Assembly: GCA_963930655.1 (NCBI GenBank)
Contig: OZ005607.1
Coordinates: 20,658,374-20,722,373, forward strand
DNA length: 64,000 nucleotides
Source: Myrica gale
Lineage: Eukaryota > Streptophyta > Magnoliopsida > Fagales > Myricaceae
Reading direction: 5' to 3'
The notes below the pieces were generated by a model, which worked only from the letters and a program-made list of their open reading frames with translations, did no database searches and was not told the DNA's origin. Positions 22,034 through 34,112 of this stretch are shown here, in pieces (positions within the stretch are counted from its first letter, which is position 1; the number at the start of each line of letters is the position of its first letter). The position numbers and the translations under genes were made by a program.

Positions 22034-22040
22034 TTTTATA
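22034..22040 (-). promoter_or_regulatory. TATA box of F-box gene 2
   Basis: TATAAAA on the minus strand about 76-82 bases upstream of the ATG, equivalent in position to the TATA box of copy 1. Confidence 0.6.
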
Positions 22041-22790
22041 GAGAGAAATTAAGCACTAGTCAAGCTATGAATCAGTCAACCACGGGTTAAAACACCTTTA
22101 CTCTTTCTAGTTTCTTCTTCGGATCAGCTTCCAATATATTATGCACTTTATTCTTGGCCTCTAATTTCAAACTTCTACCTCTTTTTATTTATAAAATTTT
22201 ACTAAATAAAATAAAATTTAATCAGTTAAATGAAATTTATTGAAATTAACCTACATAGGATTACCTCAATAATTACAATAAATTAGGGACTGTGCGGATA
22301 ATACGCACTGTCTCATACTCAAAATTGCTCTTGAAGATATAATTGGTTACTTAATTGAGAGTTTATTGTAAAGACTAAAGCGTCACAATCTACTGTCTAA
22401 GATTTTTCTTTTTGTTAAGCTCATCTGTGAATTTAAGTTGGGTTAAATCAGTCCAAATCCGAATATACATATATATTTATTTACTTGCTAAAAAAAGATT
22501 TATTAGATTTTTATTTATTATTATAAATTTTAACAAAAATCATAGGAATTTGGGAGTTGCAAAACAAGGTGGAGAAGGTTGTTTCGAAGTTGTCAATATT
22601 TGTGTAAAAAGTGTTGGAATTGGAATTTATGTTGAATTTTTTGATATTTTTGATGTTCAGTTGTGAATTTCTTTACTTTCAAAATATTTCCTCAAAATAT
22701 TAAAATTTTTTACATGGTCGAACATCATCTTAGTGTGTATGTTTTAAATTCCCTGTAGTTGATAGATGAAAAATGTACTTATCTCTATTT
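22041..22790. other. Upstream region of F-box gene 2, no gene seen
   Basis: About 22050-22165 is related to the region upstream of F-box gene 1 (5430-5525). The remainder is AT-rich and featureless. Confidence 0.5.
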
Positions 22791-22794
22791 TTTA

Positions 22795-23370
22795 AAAGAA
22801 AAAATATATTTTTCACTCACCAACTATTATATATTAACACATTACATGACCTCAACTATTGATTTTGTTACATTTCACTCTTCAACTGCCAACTGTTATC
22901 ACATCAGCTTGCACCTCTCTTTAGGGGTGTTGTAGCGGCGTTTTAAGTGACCGTCGCTTAAAAAACCGTTGTTGTAGCCCGATTTTTTTTGTAGTGCCTA
23001 TTGATATATTAACACATTACACTTTAACTATCAATTTCGTTACATTTCGCTCTTCAATTAGCAACTTTTTCTACACTTTGTACCTCCCACCGTTAATATT
23101 TTATATATATATAAGGACGAAATCGATATTTTAATTCAAAGAAATGATGAATTTACCCCTAAAAAAATATGATGGTAAACAAATTATGAGTATGAAATAA
23201 TTATTTCACTAAATCATAATATCAATTTCTATTCAAATTAAGGGTGTGGTACAAATTAAGTTTATACGGTTTTTAGTTAAAGGGTGAAATCTAACTAAAT
23301 CGATAGTTCGGAATGTAAATTAGTATCAAAACCTTAATTATTGACTGGCAAAAAGTATATTTAACCCATT
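22795..23370. mobile_element. Foldback MITE, partly duplicated, with CACTA fragment
   Basis: The block at 22815-22900 (ATATTAACACATTACA, TTTTGTTACATTTCACTCTT) recurs at about 23000-23070. The right arm near 23230-23370 is inverted to them. Between the two blocks lies a CACTA end fragment. The style matches the MULE-like MITEs at 15-18 kb. No target duplication is resolved. Confidence 0.5.
22929..22997. mobile_element. CACTA terminal fragment
   Basis: The minus strand reads CACTACAAAAAAAATCGGGC, then TACAACAACGGTTTTTTAAG, then CGACGGTCACTTAAAACG. These are the outer bases of a second CACTA family, different from the one at 7622. Only one end is present. Confidence 0.6.
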
Positions 23371-23379
23371 TTGATTGTG

Positions 23380-24034
23380 ATTAGGTATATCTTTATAAAA
23401 TGATATCTGCCAGTAATGTTGCATGATGTTGTTATCTTCAATTTTCCATTTGGATAAAACTTTCTAGCTAGATGCGTGATTCGAGCTGTAAACTTACTTA
23501 ACTGCTTGTACAACTAGATAATTCTCCAAGGGGTAAAAAATAACTGATTGAGTAAGGAAGGAGAAAATAATTAAATAAAAATCGACATGTTTGGTTCGCA
23601 AATTGATTTCCCAAAAAAGCAAGGCATAATTTATATAACGATTTTATCTTCAGAGTCTTTTAGACCAAATTGCTTGAAAGTTTTGCATATATAATAATTC
23701 TGATGACCTAATTACGGCCGTCATGAGTCTTCCTTGGCTGTCGGGACTAGTTTAATTTGTCGACCCAAATAGTTTTTTTTTTTTTTGAACCGATCGACCC
23801 AAATAGTTTAAACACAACTTGGGCTATACAGTTAATGGATGGTATACGTACCGTGTGAAGGTGAAAGCGACACAACGCGATGAAACTCCCTTACTTTGTT
23901 GACGCCAAGTGTTTGATAATTTCAACAAACGCGCAGGTTTCTCTTCTGGAGACGGCGTGTGCCTAGCTTTACCTTGCTAGGTCTTATCCAAAGACATTAG
24001 TGGCGTGCAACTAGCTGGAGCTAGGACCCTGAGG
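23380..24034. other. Intergenic, no gene seen
   Basis: AT-rich, no open frame of note. A run of T lies at about 23773-23786. Confidence 0.45.
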
Positions 24035-24039
24035 GAAAC

Positions 24040-24199
24040 TGTTGGTTTTGATGAATTGTATACTTGTATATTGATATCTTGTGAATAATGAATACAGAGA
24101 AGATTTATTTATACACGAAAGAAATGAGCTCATAGCTCTGTAACTAATCTAACTGACTAACCATCTAATTTAACAGTATAACAGTTTCTTATCTTGATA
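24040..24199. mobile_element. Possible short solo LTR
   Basis: Starts TGTTGGTTTTGATGAAT and is flanked by GAAAC on both sides (24035-24039 and 24200-24204). It contains TTTATTTATACACGAAAG and GCTCATAGCTCTGTAACTAA, familiar in style from plant copia LTRs. It ends TTGATA, not CA, so either the end is mutated or the boundaries are coincidental. Confidence 0.35.
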
Positions 24200-24204
24200 G
24201 AAAC

Positions 24205-25017
24205 TTTACTCAGTAACGAGCAAGGTCCAGCTTCCAGGAAAAAAAAAAAGAGAGGGTGCAAGGTCCTTCATCCACAGGAGGATTAGCTTAACGAGCAAGG
24301 TCCTGCAACCAAATCTGATAGAAGATTTGGTAGGTAAAGGTTATGAACTTGAGTTTTGATGATCATAGCTTGAGTACTACCAGATTAATTATGCCCATAC
24401 ATATTTCATTGCATTTCTCTCTTATCCGTATAGTTTTGGTAAGATTGGGGTCCTCTTTAATAGTTTCTGTATCTAGATTTAATTTACATGAAAGTTCTGA
24501 ATTAAATTATTGTTCAATACTTTAAAAGAATCATTTGATATATGAGTTAGATTGACGTCTTATCGATTAAATGAAATTTAATTGAAATTCATTGTAAGAC
24601 AGTGACATTGATTATTTTGAAATAAATTTGAAGATTTTTGGATTGAAAAGATAAAAGCAAATCAATTCTCCAAGACTAAAATGTATAGTAGATCTTTTTG
24701 GTTTCAAAATATCATCATATATTAAATAATAATAATACCCACAAACTATTTATTCATATTATATCCACCCCAAATACAATTTCCCCACGCACCCACCTCA
24801 ACCTAATAAATCTAACCCGGCCCAGCTTCTAATTCCCTCTCATTCATTAAAAAAAAAATTCCCTCTCATTCGTCCGACCAAAGCCAACCTCAATGTCATC
24901 ATATTTTTTTGTCTTTGTCTGACACTTTTTGTCAATGGTCCTTCAGATCTATCTCGATAGATTTGGGTAATAAAAGAACCCAGAACTCACCATGTTACAT
25001 AAGACCCAGAACTCACC
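24205..25017. other. Intergenic, no gene seen
   Basis: AT-rich. It ends in a 26-bp direct duplication (CCCAGAACTCACCATGTTAC, at about 24980 and 25006) touching the hAT MITE that follows. Confidence 0.5.
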
Positions 25018-25025
25018 ATGTTACA

Positions 25026-25478
25026 TAAGGGTGAGAAATTTATCCGCTGTAAATCGAAACCGGAAATGTCGGGAATTTTTCGGTTTCAGTATTTTAAAAA
25101 ATAATAATATATTTTTAGTATAGTTTAATTTATTTGAGATAAAATGTAGTGATGACTTTTTTTTTTCTTTAATGTCTTGATGATTATGATATGTTTAAAA
25201 ATTATATTATGAAATTGATGCAACATGAGAAATTTTTTAAAAAAAAAACCAATTTCGGTCCAAAATGCTTAAAAAATATTTTAGATCAAAGTAAAACCGG
25301 CCTTTTGGCCCAGTTATGAAACTGAAATTTTCGGATTCCGTTTCCGAAATTTCCGGTTCCGTTCTGGTTCCATTCCGGTAAAATTCTAGAATGGAGCCGA
25401 AATAAAAATTTTTATTTCGATGAGTACCGGAACCAGAATGACTTATTCCGATTCCATCCGTTTCCGTACTCACCCTTA
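25026..25478. mobile_element. hAT MITE (TAAGGGTGAG ends)
   Basis: Perfect 10-bp terminal inverted repeat TAAGGGTGAG / CTCACCCTTA. The 8-bp duplication is ATGTTACA (25018-25025) against ATGTTAAA (25479-25486), one mismatch. Subterminal sequence is rich in CCGGAA/TTCCGG words. Length 453 bp, no coding. Confidence 0.85.
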
Positions 25479-25689
25479 ATGTTAAAAACACAAAATCCAA
25501 AACCCCACAACAATTAACACAGAATTAGCTAGATCACAGAATTCTCGACATGCACATAATTGGATTAACATTTTCATTTTTACCCCTACAAACTAACAAC
25601 TCATGTATAATGCACTGCCAAATATTTGTCAATATTGTCGACTCACCCTCTTTAATCTATTACATTTTTGGCATTTTCTCCTTAGGATA

Positions 25690-25985
25690 TATATATATAT
25701 ATATACACGTAGGAATATTTGACCATTCATACAAATATCAAATAGGTCATAAGACACCAGCTTGTAACAGTCAAATATTAACGTGTGTATATATATATAA
25801 GTATGAATATTTGACCATTCATACAAATATCAAATAGGTCATAAGACACCAGCTTGTAACAGTCAAATATTAACGTGTGTATATATATATATATATATAT
25901 ATACACGAATGAATATTTGACCATTCATACAAATATCAAATAGGTCATAAGACACCAGCTTGTAACAGTCGAATATAAACGTACG
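25690..25985. repeat. Triplicated TA-microsatellite-bearing repeat
   Basis: Three copies start at 25713, 25805 and 25911 (GAATATTTGACCATTCATAC, AAATATCAAATAGGTCATAA, GACACCAGCTTGTAACAGTC). A (TA)n run precedes each, with different lengths. The nearly identical units, spaced 92 and 106 bp, suggest recent unequal exchange or slippage. Confidence 0.88.
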
Positions 25986-26256
25986 ACATGGCACTTCCCA
26001 AAAAATAGTAGTTTAAAGAGTGTCAATTGGCAAAAACAGTAGCCTAGAATAGATCGATCTCTCTCTCTCTACTCTCAAAACACCAATGCATATATCTCAT
26101 ATCAGCTTGTGTAGTACTCCAGTCTGCCCGATGCCGGCGAGTCAATTAATTACTACAAATTAACTTGAAGAGAAGCAGACGGCCAAAAGTCAGTAACAAA
26201 ATGTCCTCCGTCGAGTTTTTGTGCAGCTGTGCAAAGGGTCTATACTGCCATACTGG

Positions 26257-26416
26257 CATAAGTGGAGGCAGGAAGCTGATTAATGGGGGGCAAAAAATGG
26301 TAAAAAAAAAAATTTAGTTGAAAAAAAAATAAAATAAAAAAATTAGGTGTAAAAATTTGTTGTTTTATGGAACGAACCGGGGCGGTGGCCCAGTTCGGCC
26401 CCTGCCTCCGCCGGTG
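26257..26416. mobile_element. hAT MITE with perfect 8-bp duplication
   Basis: CATACTGG at 26249-26256 and 26417-26424 flanks a 160-bp insert. Its ends contain GTGGAGGCAGG and CCTGCCTCCGCC, imperfect inverses. Confidence 0.78.
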
Positions 26417-26859
26417 CATACTGGTCACAGATACGTAATACAAGCTCGTTTTTTTTTTGTATCTGTTTTAAGGGTCATAATTGGGGTACTTTTCTTTTCT
26501 GTCCAAAGGTACGTTGTGATTGATTAGTTGGGGATATATATGGAATACAAAAAAAAATTACTGAAAAAAAGGTCGCCAATTATTTATTGCATCACATTTT
26601 GTTTGATATATAATATTTTTAGTCCCTACACGCAAAGAAATGTATATATACTGACAGGTATATATGTCAATAAATTGATCATGATGACCATTCCATACGT
26701 GTGGAATCAATGACTGCATGTTTGGGGCAAGAAATGACATTTCTCTTCTCTTAGCATTAACACACTTCCATTAATTAATAACATGTCATTGATCATCTGA
26801 AGTACCTACAGACGGTAGCAAATGGAATCCAATCCTTATGACTTCGAGTGAGAAGGTGT

Positions 26860-28785
26860 AAGTATGGTCCGGTCTCCGGTTCCGGGAAACTGAGGTCCAG
26901 CCCTTCCAGGAACCGGAACAGGAGGTGGATTTAAAGGTTTTACGGAACCGGAACTGAAACTGGAAGTTTCCATCGGTTCAGCAGAAAACCGATTCCATTT
27001 ATTTTTTATTTTTAACTAAATATTAAAATGACTTCGTTCTATTATATCGTTTAGTTGGTTTTTTTGAAGGAAAAAATATAATATCATGGAACAAAATGTG
27101 TTGTTTTGATTCACAGTAATAGAAACCCTAATTCTCTTCCCCCTCTCTTTCGGGATCCTCCTCTTACCGTCTCTCTCTCTGCTAACTTCTGCCGTGGAGC
27201 AAAGGCCTTTCCTATTGCTTTCAATTTTTTGTTTGGTAAGTACTCTGACCTTCTCTGTCATTCGGCAAAATACTAGGTTCTCTCTTGTATAATCCACTGT
27301 TAGCAGTGAGAAGACATGTATGGTTTTTCTTCTCTTTTGTAATAATTAGTACACACATTTTTTATGGATTTCCTTGATGTTTTCCATCATGAAAGACACT
27401 CGATACCAATAGAGTGCACTTGAAGCCCGCTGTAGGACACTTGTTGGGAGACTAGGAACTCTTAGGAGATATAATTATGTTATATGGGCTTAGCTTTCTC
27501 TGTAAATTAACACTGTGGCTTGTTTTGGGTCTGTCTGGGCAAGGTTTGGGAGACCGGAATTTGTCTACAACCTACCTTTGAATAGGCAACTCTATTCTAC
27601 TTACCATATCTTAACCACCGAGGCAAAGACAATTTTTATGTTATGCCCGATGATGTACCTTTATTCTTTTCCACGTCTTCAATCCCTTTATGGATGAGAA
27701 ATTGAGATCATGTTTCTGACTTCAAGTTTTCAGGTTTCCATAACATGATAAAGTTCAATTCAATTCAGCTCTATTTTCTGGAGCACTTGATGAAAAAATC
27801 AGTTTGTCCTTTCAAGTTTCTTACATGATCTTATACCGTTTGTTTTTTATTTTCAAGTTTTACCATCAGCTGCCATCAGTTAGAAGTGCTGGCCTGCTCA
27901 AGACTGTCAGAGCAAAGTTAGTTTGTCTATATCTTGACTATCATGTTGGCTTTACTAGTATCAAAGTTAGCTTTTTTGGATTTGTTATTTGTTTATGCAT
28001 CTTTGTCTATTGTATTTGTGAGTCCTATTCGATTTTCTAGTTGTAATTAAGCCCATAATATTTCTTTAGCTATTTAGGAATTGTGATGGTGTCTAGGTTA
28101 TTATTTATTAGGTGACTTTGTGAATCTGTGATTATGAATTTTGTGAATTACATATTGTTTTGAGATTTATTTTTACACTTGTTTGTGAATTGAATATTTT
28201 AGGATTTTGTTGTGAATTGCTAGGATGTTGTTATCAATTTTCAAAATATCAACAATGAGTTATTGGTTTTTAAATATTATGAGCTAAATAAAATGGTCAT
28301 CAAAACTAATATGATCATAATATGATATGGTTGTATTAGTTTGAACTTTAAAGGATGGCCAACATTTTACTCTAAAATTCAACTCTAATCACTTGGTGTC
28401 TTGGTGAGTTGATGACTTGATGTAGTGCAAGTGCAATGTAAATTCTTAATTTTCATCTGTATACTGGTTGTGTTCATTTATATAATTGAGATCTTTGTAA
28501 TGAATTGAGAAATATTCTTATGAAGATCATGTTGTATATTTTAATTTTCTGATATATCATAGATATTTGTGAATTGTGATAAATTACTAGCATCTTTATT
28601 TTTTTTTTGTAAAAAATACTTAAATGAACCAAAAAATATGGCCCAAAACATTGTTGGAATTTCGCTATCCGCTTCCGCTAAAAGTCGGAAGCGGAAGCGG
28701 ACTCCATTTTGATCACCCGCTAGTTAGCAGACCGGATGTGAGAATGTTAAATTCCGCTTCCTACTAGTCCGCTATTCACCCCTAG
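26860..28785. mobile_element. Probable degraded non-autonomous hAT element
   Basis: The left part (26860-26990) is rich in CCGGTTCCGG/GGAACCGGAA words. The right part (28650-28785) has CGCTTCCGCTAAAAGTCGGA, then ATTCACCCCTA, matching hAT TAGGGGTG ends. The interior opens with a CT-rich leader (27120-27200) like that of the hAT element at 60-300 and has short frames but no transposase domain. No 8-bp duplication was found, so the two ends may belong to different elements. Confidence 0.4.
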
Positions 28786-28789
28786 GCAC

Positions 28790-30054
28790 AAGGAGGGAAA
28801 ATTGAAGTATATGTATGTGAGAATTAGATAGAAGTGAGGTTATTTATAATGTAAAATAGTTTTAAGTGACTTTTATTTTAATAAAGTATTACTTTTAATT
28901 TTTAATATTTGATTACAATACTTAAAAATATGTTTTTTGAAAGTAACTTTCATTATTTTATACATTACTAATAATAAACTTGATTTTTAAGATCTGTTTG
29001 AGATGAATTAAAAAGGAACATATGTAACAATAGAATACAATATTTATCATAAAAATAAATAATTAAAAAAATAAAGTATATAAAATTATGAATATTTATA
29101 AAATATATATTAAAATAATAAAACTTAAAGGGTGAGGAAAAAGAGAGAAATCCGAGTTGTAAGTGAGAATTTTAAAAAGTAAATTATCAGCTTCTTTTAA
29201 AAGAAAAACCACTTTACATAAATTAATGCTTCATTTTATAGGTCATTGATTCTATTTTCAATTGACTAAATTTTATCGACTTTTCCAAACACCGGAAATT
29301 ACGTTTCGTATTCTTGTTTACGAGGAAATTACAAAAAGGGAGGGCTTGGCTTAAGCTATTTTGGATGCATCAAATGAAAAGAAACCCCTAATTATGAACT
29401 TTGTTGTATATATAATAATTGGATAACAAATTACCTTTCCAGGGACTTTCTATATATATATATATATAATCATTGAAAAACTTTGAATAATATTTTGTTT
29501 TTTTTTTTGGGTGTCTATAAATGTAGTGGGATCCGTTGATCGAAATGATTTTCGGATAAGAAAAAATAAATTAATTTTATTAAGTTAACTATATGTTTGG
29601 GAAGAAAAGCTATGTGAGACGTACGAGTCTTTTAGAAAATAGTAAAAGCATTTTTTAATGTATTTTAGTTATTAAAATCAAAACAAATAATTAAATAGAA
29701 ATTCTGAAAGTATAACTTAAATAGGATTTCCTCCAGGCTCCAGCTGAGATATTGGGTCTTGTATATATATTCGTACTCGTACATCGGTACATGTTACATC
29801 AGCGGCTGTTGAGTGGAAAAAGTGAACTGCATTTAAAAAGTGTGATCCGTTACGTTGTTCATTAATTATAAGCCACAACTTCTGACCACGAATTTGAATA
29901 AATAAGTAGAGTCAATATGCTGCTGCTTATCTTTCGGAATTGAAAAGTAAAGCCCAACGGGATTTAAAGCTACACCAAGGCTAGCCATCAAAGCTATGAT
30001 AATTTGCTTGTTTTTTTTTAATAAAAATTTGTTATGATTAAGAAAAATAAATTT

Positions 30055-30094
<40 letters not shown>

Positions 30095-30480
30095 TTTTGT
30101 TGGTGAGAATGGTAGAGTAAGGAGATGTTTGGAAAGATAAAGTTTTTAAATTTATTTTCTTTTAAATGAGTGTAAAAATATGTTTAAAAATTATATATTT
30201 CGGAAATGAGTTTTTATGAGTTTCTGTAAAAAAAATTAAAAATTAGTTTTTGTGTGAAAAAAATCATGTTTGGATTAGAAAATATTTTTAAAATTAAAAG
30301 ACGTTTTTAAATCATTAAACAAACATAGTACATATAATTCTAGAGTATGAATCCTCTCCAATTTGCTGCATAAATTAGATGGTCTAATTTTTTTTTAAAA
30401 AATACAGCATGTGAACATTACAATATTCAATGCTGCCTATATTAATGTATCTCGTATTTTTTTTATGTCGAATTGGACCT
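28790..30480. other. AT-rich intergenic, no gene seen
   Basis: Very AT-rich with long TA microsatellites (about 29448-29467 and 30058-30091). I find no open frame of interest. Confidence 0.6.
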
Positions 30481-30488
30481 CATCTCAC

Positions 30489-31762
30489 CAGTGGCAGAAC
30501 CAGAACTCAAGTGAAGGGGGGGCAAATTCTTAAGGCAAAATGACATCTCACAAAAATTTCATACTTAATGCAGAAAATGTCTTATAGATAGAATATCAAA
30601 AATTAAAGATAAAAAACATTAAAAACATTGAAATACATGTATTGTACTATGTACTGTCACTACGAGGTCACCTTCCAATATCAACCAACAATCTAGTGGA
30701 GCATTTTGTAAATTTCTAATAGGATTTAGGATACAAATTACCTGAATGAGCCAGCAACCAAGCAAGATTATAGCTTCAAAATTAACCTGAAAAAACAATT
30801 GAGCAAATTTGAGTTGTTCACCTGTTACTTATTTACAAATAACAATGAATGAATACAAACAAATGCATTATTCTAATATCCTTCAGCAAAAATAAATGGG
30901 ATTTTTATCTTTTGATTTGCTATTTTGATTGTCTTTCCTAGCACAATCTATTGTTAACTTTTCCTATATTTTCTAAAGTTTGAGATTTCTTATCCAACTC
31001 CCATTGCCCTGTTCCTTTCCTCAAGCACTGCCCTTTCCCTGTATCATGTCCAGACATTTGTCCAATATAAAAGTAATAGAGTTTCTTAAAAAGTAAGGAG
31101 AGATAAAATTAGATGGAATTTTGCAATGAAAAAGTAAAGAAATAAAAGATTTTTATATATATTTTTTGAAAATGTATTAGAATTGGTATCGAAAGATGTT
31201 GGAATTTATATGAAAATTTTACTTTTTAAAGTGAAGCATTCTACCAAACATGACTCGCATGTTGTTGGGCTTTTATTCTAAGTTGATTGGGATAGGAAGG
31301 GAGAGGCGAGGGGAGTGAACCTTGCCCAGCAATGGGAGGAGAAAGCACTGCGATATTTTGAATTAATAGCGAGGGCCGACCCATCTTGCACATAAATGTC
31401 GGACACTCTGTCCAGTTCAAATGGATGACCTCAAAAGTTGGGCCGACTTATCTTGCCCATAAGAGCTAAGTTTAAGGTGGACTTGTTGTCTTGTTTTACG
31501 TCCCATACCTTTTGAGTCCATCACCCTTAAAGACTTATACAACGCTTTGGATGGGACTCGAAAGCCTTGTTCAAGATACAATACAGGCCCTGCGTTGGGG
31601 CCTGACTCACTTGAGGGGCTGGATCCAAAGGGGGGCAGACTGGGATGTACCTAATAGGAGGGCTTGACCCACCTGAAGAAAAATGCATATATATATAAAA
31701 GATTTTTACAAAACCAAGGGGTGGCAGCCGCCCACGCTTGCCACCCCCTCGCTCCGCCTCTG
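30489..31762. mobile_element. hAT element (CAGTGGC...GCCTCTG), non-autonomous
   Basis: The perfect 8-bp target duplication CATCTCAC lies at 30481-30488 and 31763-31770. Ends are CAGTGGCAGAACCAG and CTCCGCCTCTG, imperfect inverted repeats of the hAT CAGnGGCGGA type. Length 1,274 bp. The interior from about 31270 to 31680 is GC-richer, with words such as GGGCCGACTTATCTTGCCCA. I see no transposase. It entered a copy of the repeat family that also occurs at 7185 and 14945. Confidence 0.85.
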
Positions 31763-31770
31763 CATCTCAC

Positions 31771-33176
31771 TTCGACCAGGTATATGGTTCATAATAAATC
31801 ATGAGTTCGAGTTTATGTATGATGCTGAGGGATGAGATTCATACCTACTACACCCCTTGAGATGGTTTTTTCAAATATATATAAATCTTAATGGTACGAA
31901 GGATTTGACTTCTTACGAGTAAAAAAGCTTACCCCCACTTGGTTTTATGTCTTAATGCATACACTTATAGGCCCGAGTTTATAAAGACACAATGCTAAGG
32001 CAACAAGACTTGTGCCTAATTAGCTTCTTTCGGCCCTCTGCATGCCCTTTTAGACTCTTCTTGAGACCTTCTCCTGCATGCATATAAGATTACTATTTTG
32101 GTTAACCATAATTAGGAAGTATCTTTTTTCTAAATCTAATTAGGAAGTATCAATATCTGATCTTCTTATCCTTTTTGTAAAGGGAGATAAAAAAAACCAG
32201 AAAAAACAAAAGGGAAGGGATTGAGGAGCTTATGTCAAAAAGTGCCGCTGGCCACCAGCACCTGATCATGACAGAAATTTGGCTTTCTTTTCCAGCAGGG
32301 TTTTATAATCTTTTGGTACTCCAAGAGGTAGCTAAGTTTACTTTGTGACCCAACATTATACCTAATTGCCTGGTTTTTTTTCTACGTAAATGAACATTAT
32401 GTAATATTCCCTCATTGGGTATCAAACTCCATTAATTCTTGGCCTCGAAGGTCCTCAACCCTAATGTGATACCTGGAAGTGGGGCTTTGCAGAGATACCC
32501 TCTGTCCCATTCTCCAACCTTCTGATTGGAAACTTAAGTTTTGATAACCCCATAAACTACTTCCAAGTTGGTCTATTTACTAACTTGCAAATTTAATACC
32601 CTCTAACTGGTTCTACAGCGACAAGTTGAAGCCACTCCAATATATTTAAATGAGAATCAGAAGAAATAATGATTTACGTGCCGTAAGATATATCATAGGT
32701 TAATTTGTCGGTTAAAGTTTACATGACAGCTTCTACCTAACTCCCTTGACAACCCAAGACAGAAAAGGAGGTGCAATTGTTTATTAGTAGTTTAATTGGA
32801 AGCTTGATAAGTCAATGTTGTTGCAGGGATTGATACAATAAGGTTTTATTGAGTGGGAGAGCTTGGAAACAACAATGGGTTTAGAGAGAGAGAACATATT
32901 AATGGATATTTCTACTGCCTCTTAAAGAAATTATATTCCTTAAAAAACAACTATTAAGGTACTAGTGGCTAGCTAGATAAGTTCCAATATTGATTCAAAA
33001 TTATACTGCCATTGTCAACTGCTTGTTCTTTTGTCTTTTTGTCTTTTGTACACGTTCAAGGTCGTTGGACTCCTATTCTCATATGTAATGGATTTGATGT
33101 CACCTATCTAATGCTGTATGTGATGATCGATTTTATTTTATTCTTGTTACGATTGTAGAGTTTTAAATCCTGAATT
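31771..33176. other. Intergenic, no gene seen
   Basis: No recognisable coding region, repeat boundary or RNA gene. Confidence 0.5.
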
Positions 33177-33179
33177 ATG

Positions 33180-33565
33180 TTTTGGTCCCGAGAATTGAAA
33201 AATAACATTTATACGAGAACGGATTATGTACAAAAAAAAACCGCGCAATCCAGTTTTAAAATCCTGAATTATATTTTGGTCCTGAGAATTGATAAAGAAC
33301 ATTTGTACGAGAACGGATTATGTACAAAAACAAACCACGCAAAGTCATGCAAATGGACGATTGTGATTTAAAAAAACAAATCTAACGTTTTAAAATTGAC
33401 TCGATATTTGATGAGCCAACCAAATGTTGACCACGTCATTTTACCATATCACCTCATTAAATAATGTGACCAACCTTAGAACGTTGGATTTGTTTCTTTA
33501 AATCACAATCGTCCTTTTGTATGACTTTACACAATATGTCTTTAAACAAAATCCGTTCTCCATTT
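33180..33565. mobile_element. Foldback MITE with duplicated left arm
   Basis: The block CCTGAATTATGTTTTGGTCC ... GAGAACGGATTATGTACAAA occurs at about 33167-33240 and again at about 33262-33330. ATGGACGATTGTGATTTAAA at about 33351 is answered by its inverse TTTAAATCACAATCGTCCTT at about 33497, with further inverse matches out to GAGAACGGAT / ATCCGTTCTC. There is no coding sequence. Confidence 0.65.
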
Positions 33566-34112
33566 GTACGGCTAGTTTGAACGGTAAACCTAACCTACTC
33601 ATTTCCTTACATATCAGACTTCCACTGTCCTTTCAAAATAAATGAATATCCATGCTAGTCGACCTGTGTATTGGCAAAAGTTATGCACGTCTCTGTTCTC
33701 TATGGTAATTGATCAATTAACCAAAATTCTTTAGACGCATTTGAAAAACAATTGTGTCCTGATCCATGCTAATCTCAACAATCAAACCATGCAATCCGAT
33801 TAAAGAGAACACTGCTGAAAGATCCAAGAAAAAAAAGTTACAAAAGCTAGCACTAATCAGACTGCAGGCGAGATGGTCAAGACAGAAGGAAACCCCAACC
33901 CCGGCAAATGGGTCTGAACTCCTGAAATATTGCCCCCATTTTCATGACCATGGCAGATTAAGCAGGAAATCAAAGCCAACCCAACCAATTTCGCAGCAGA
34001 GTAACAAAACTTCAGAAACAAAATCTTGGAAGAGCTATAATTTCAAAGACTAGCTTGGCTGACTAAAGGGTGCCTGAAGCCTAAAATATATGCATGGCTC
34101 CTCCTCGCCATA
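33566..34112. other. 3' flank of the LRR gene
   Basis: No separate gene seen. A short plus frame at 33766-34053 has no domain. The part next to 34113 is presumably the 3' UTR of the LRR gene. Confidence 0.45.

Noticed and set aside
26860-28785. A complete non-autonomous hAT element with defined ends.
   Set aside because: The left end does not match the right end and no 8-bp duplication was found, so it is kept only as a low-confidence call.
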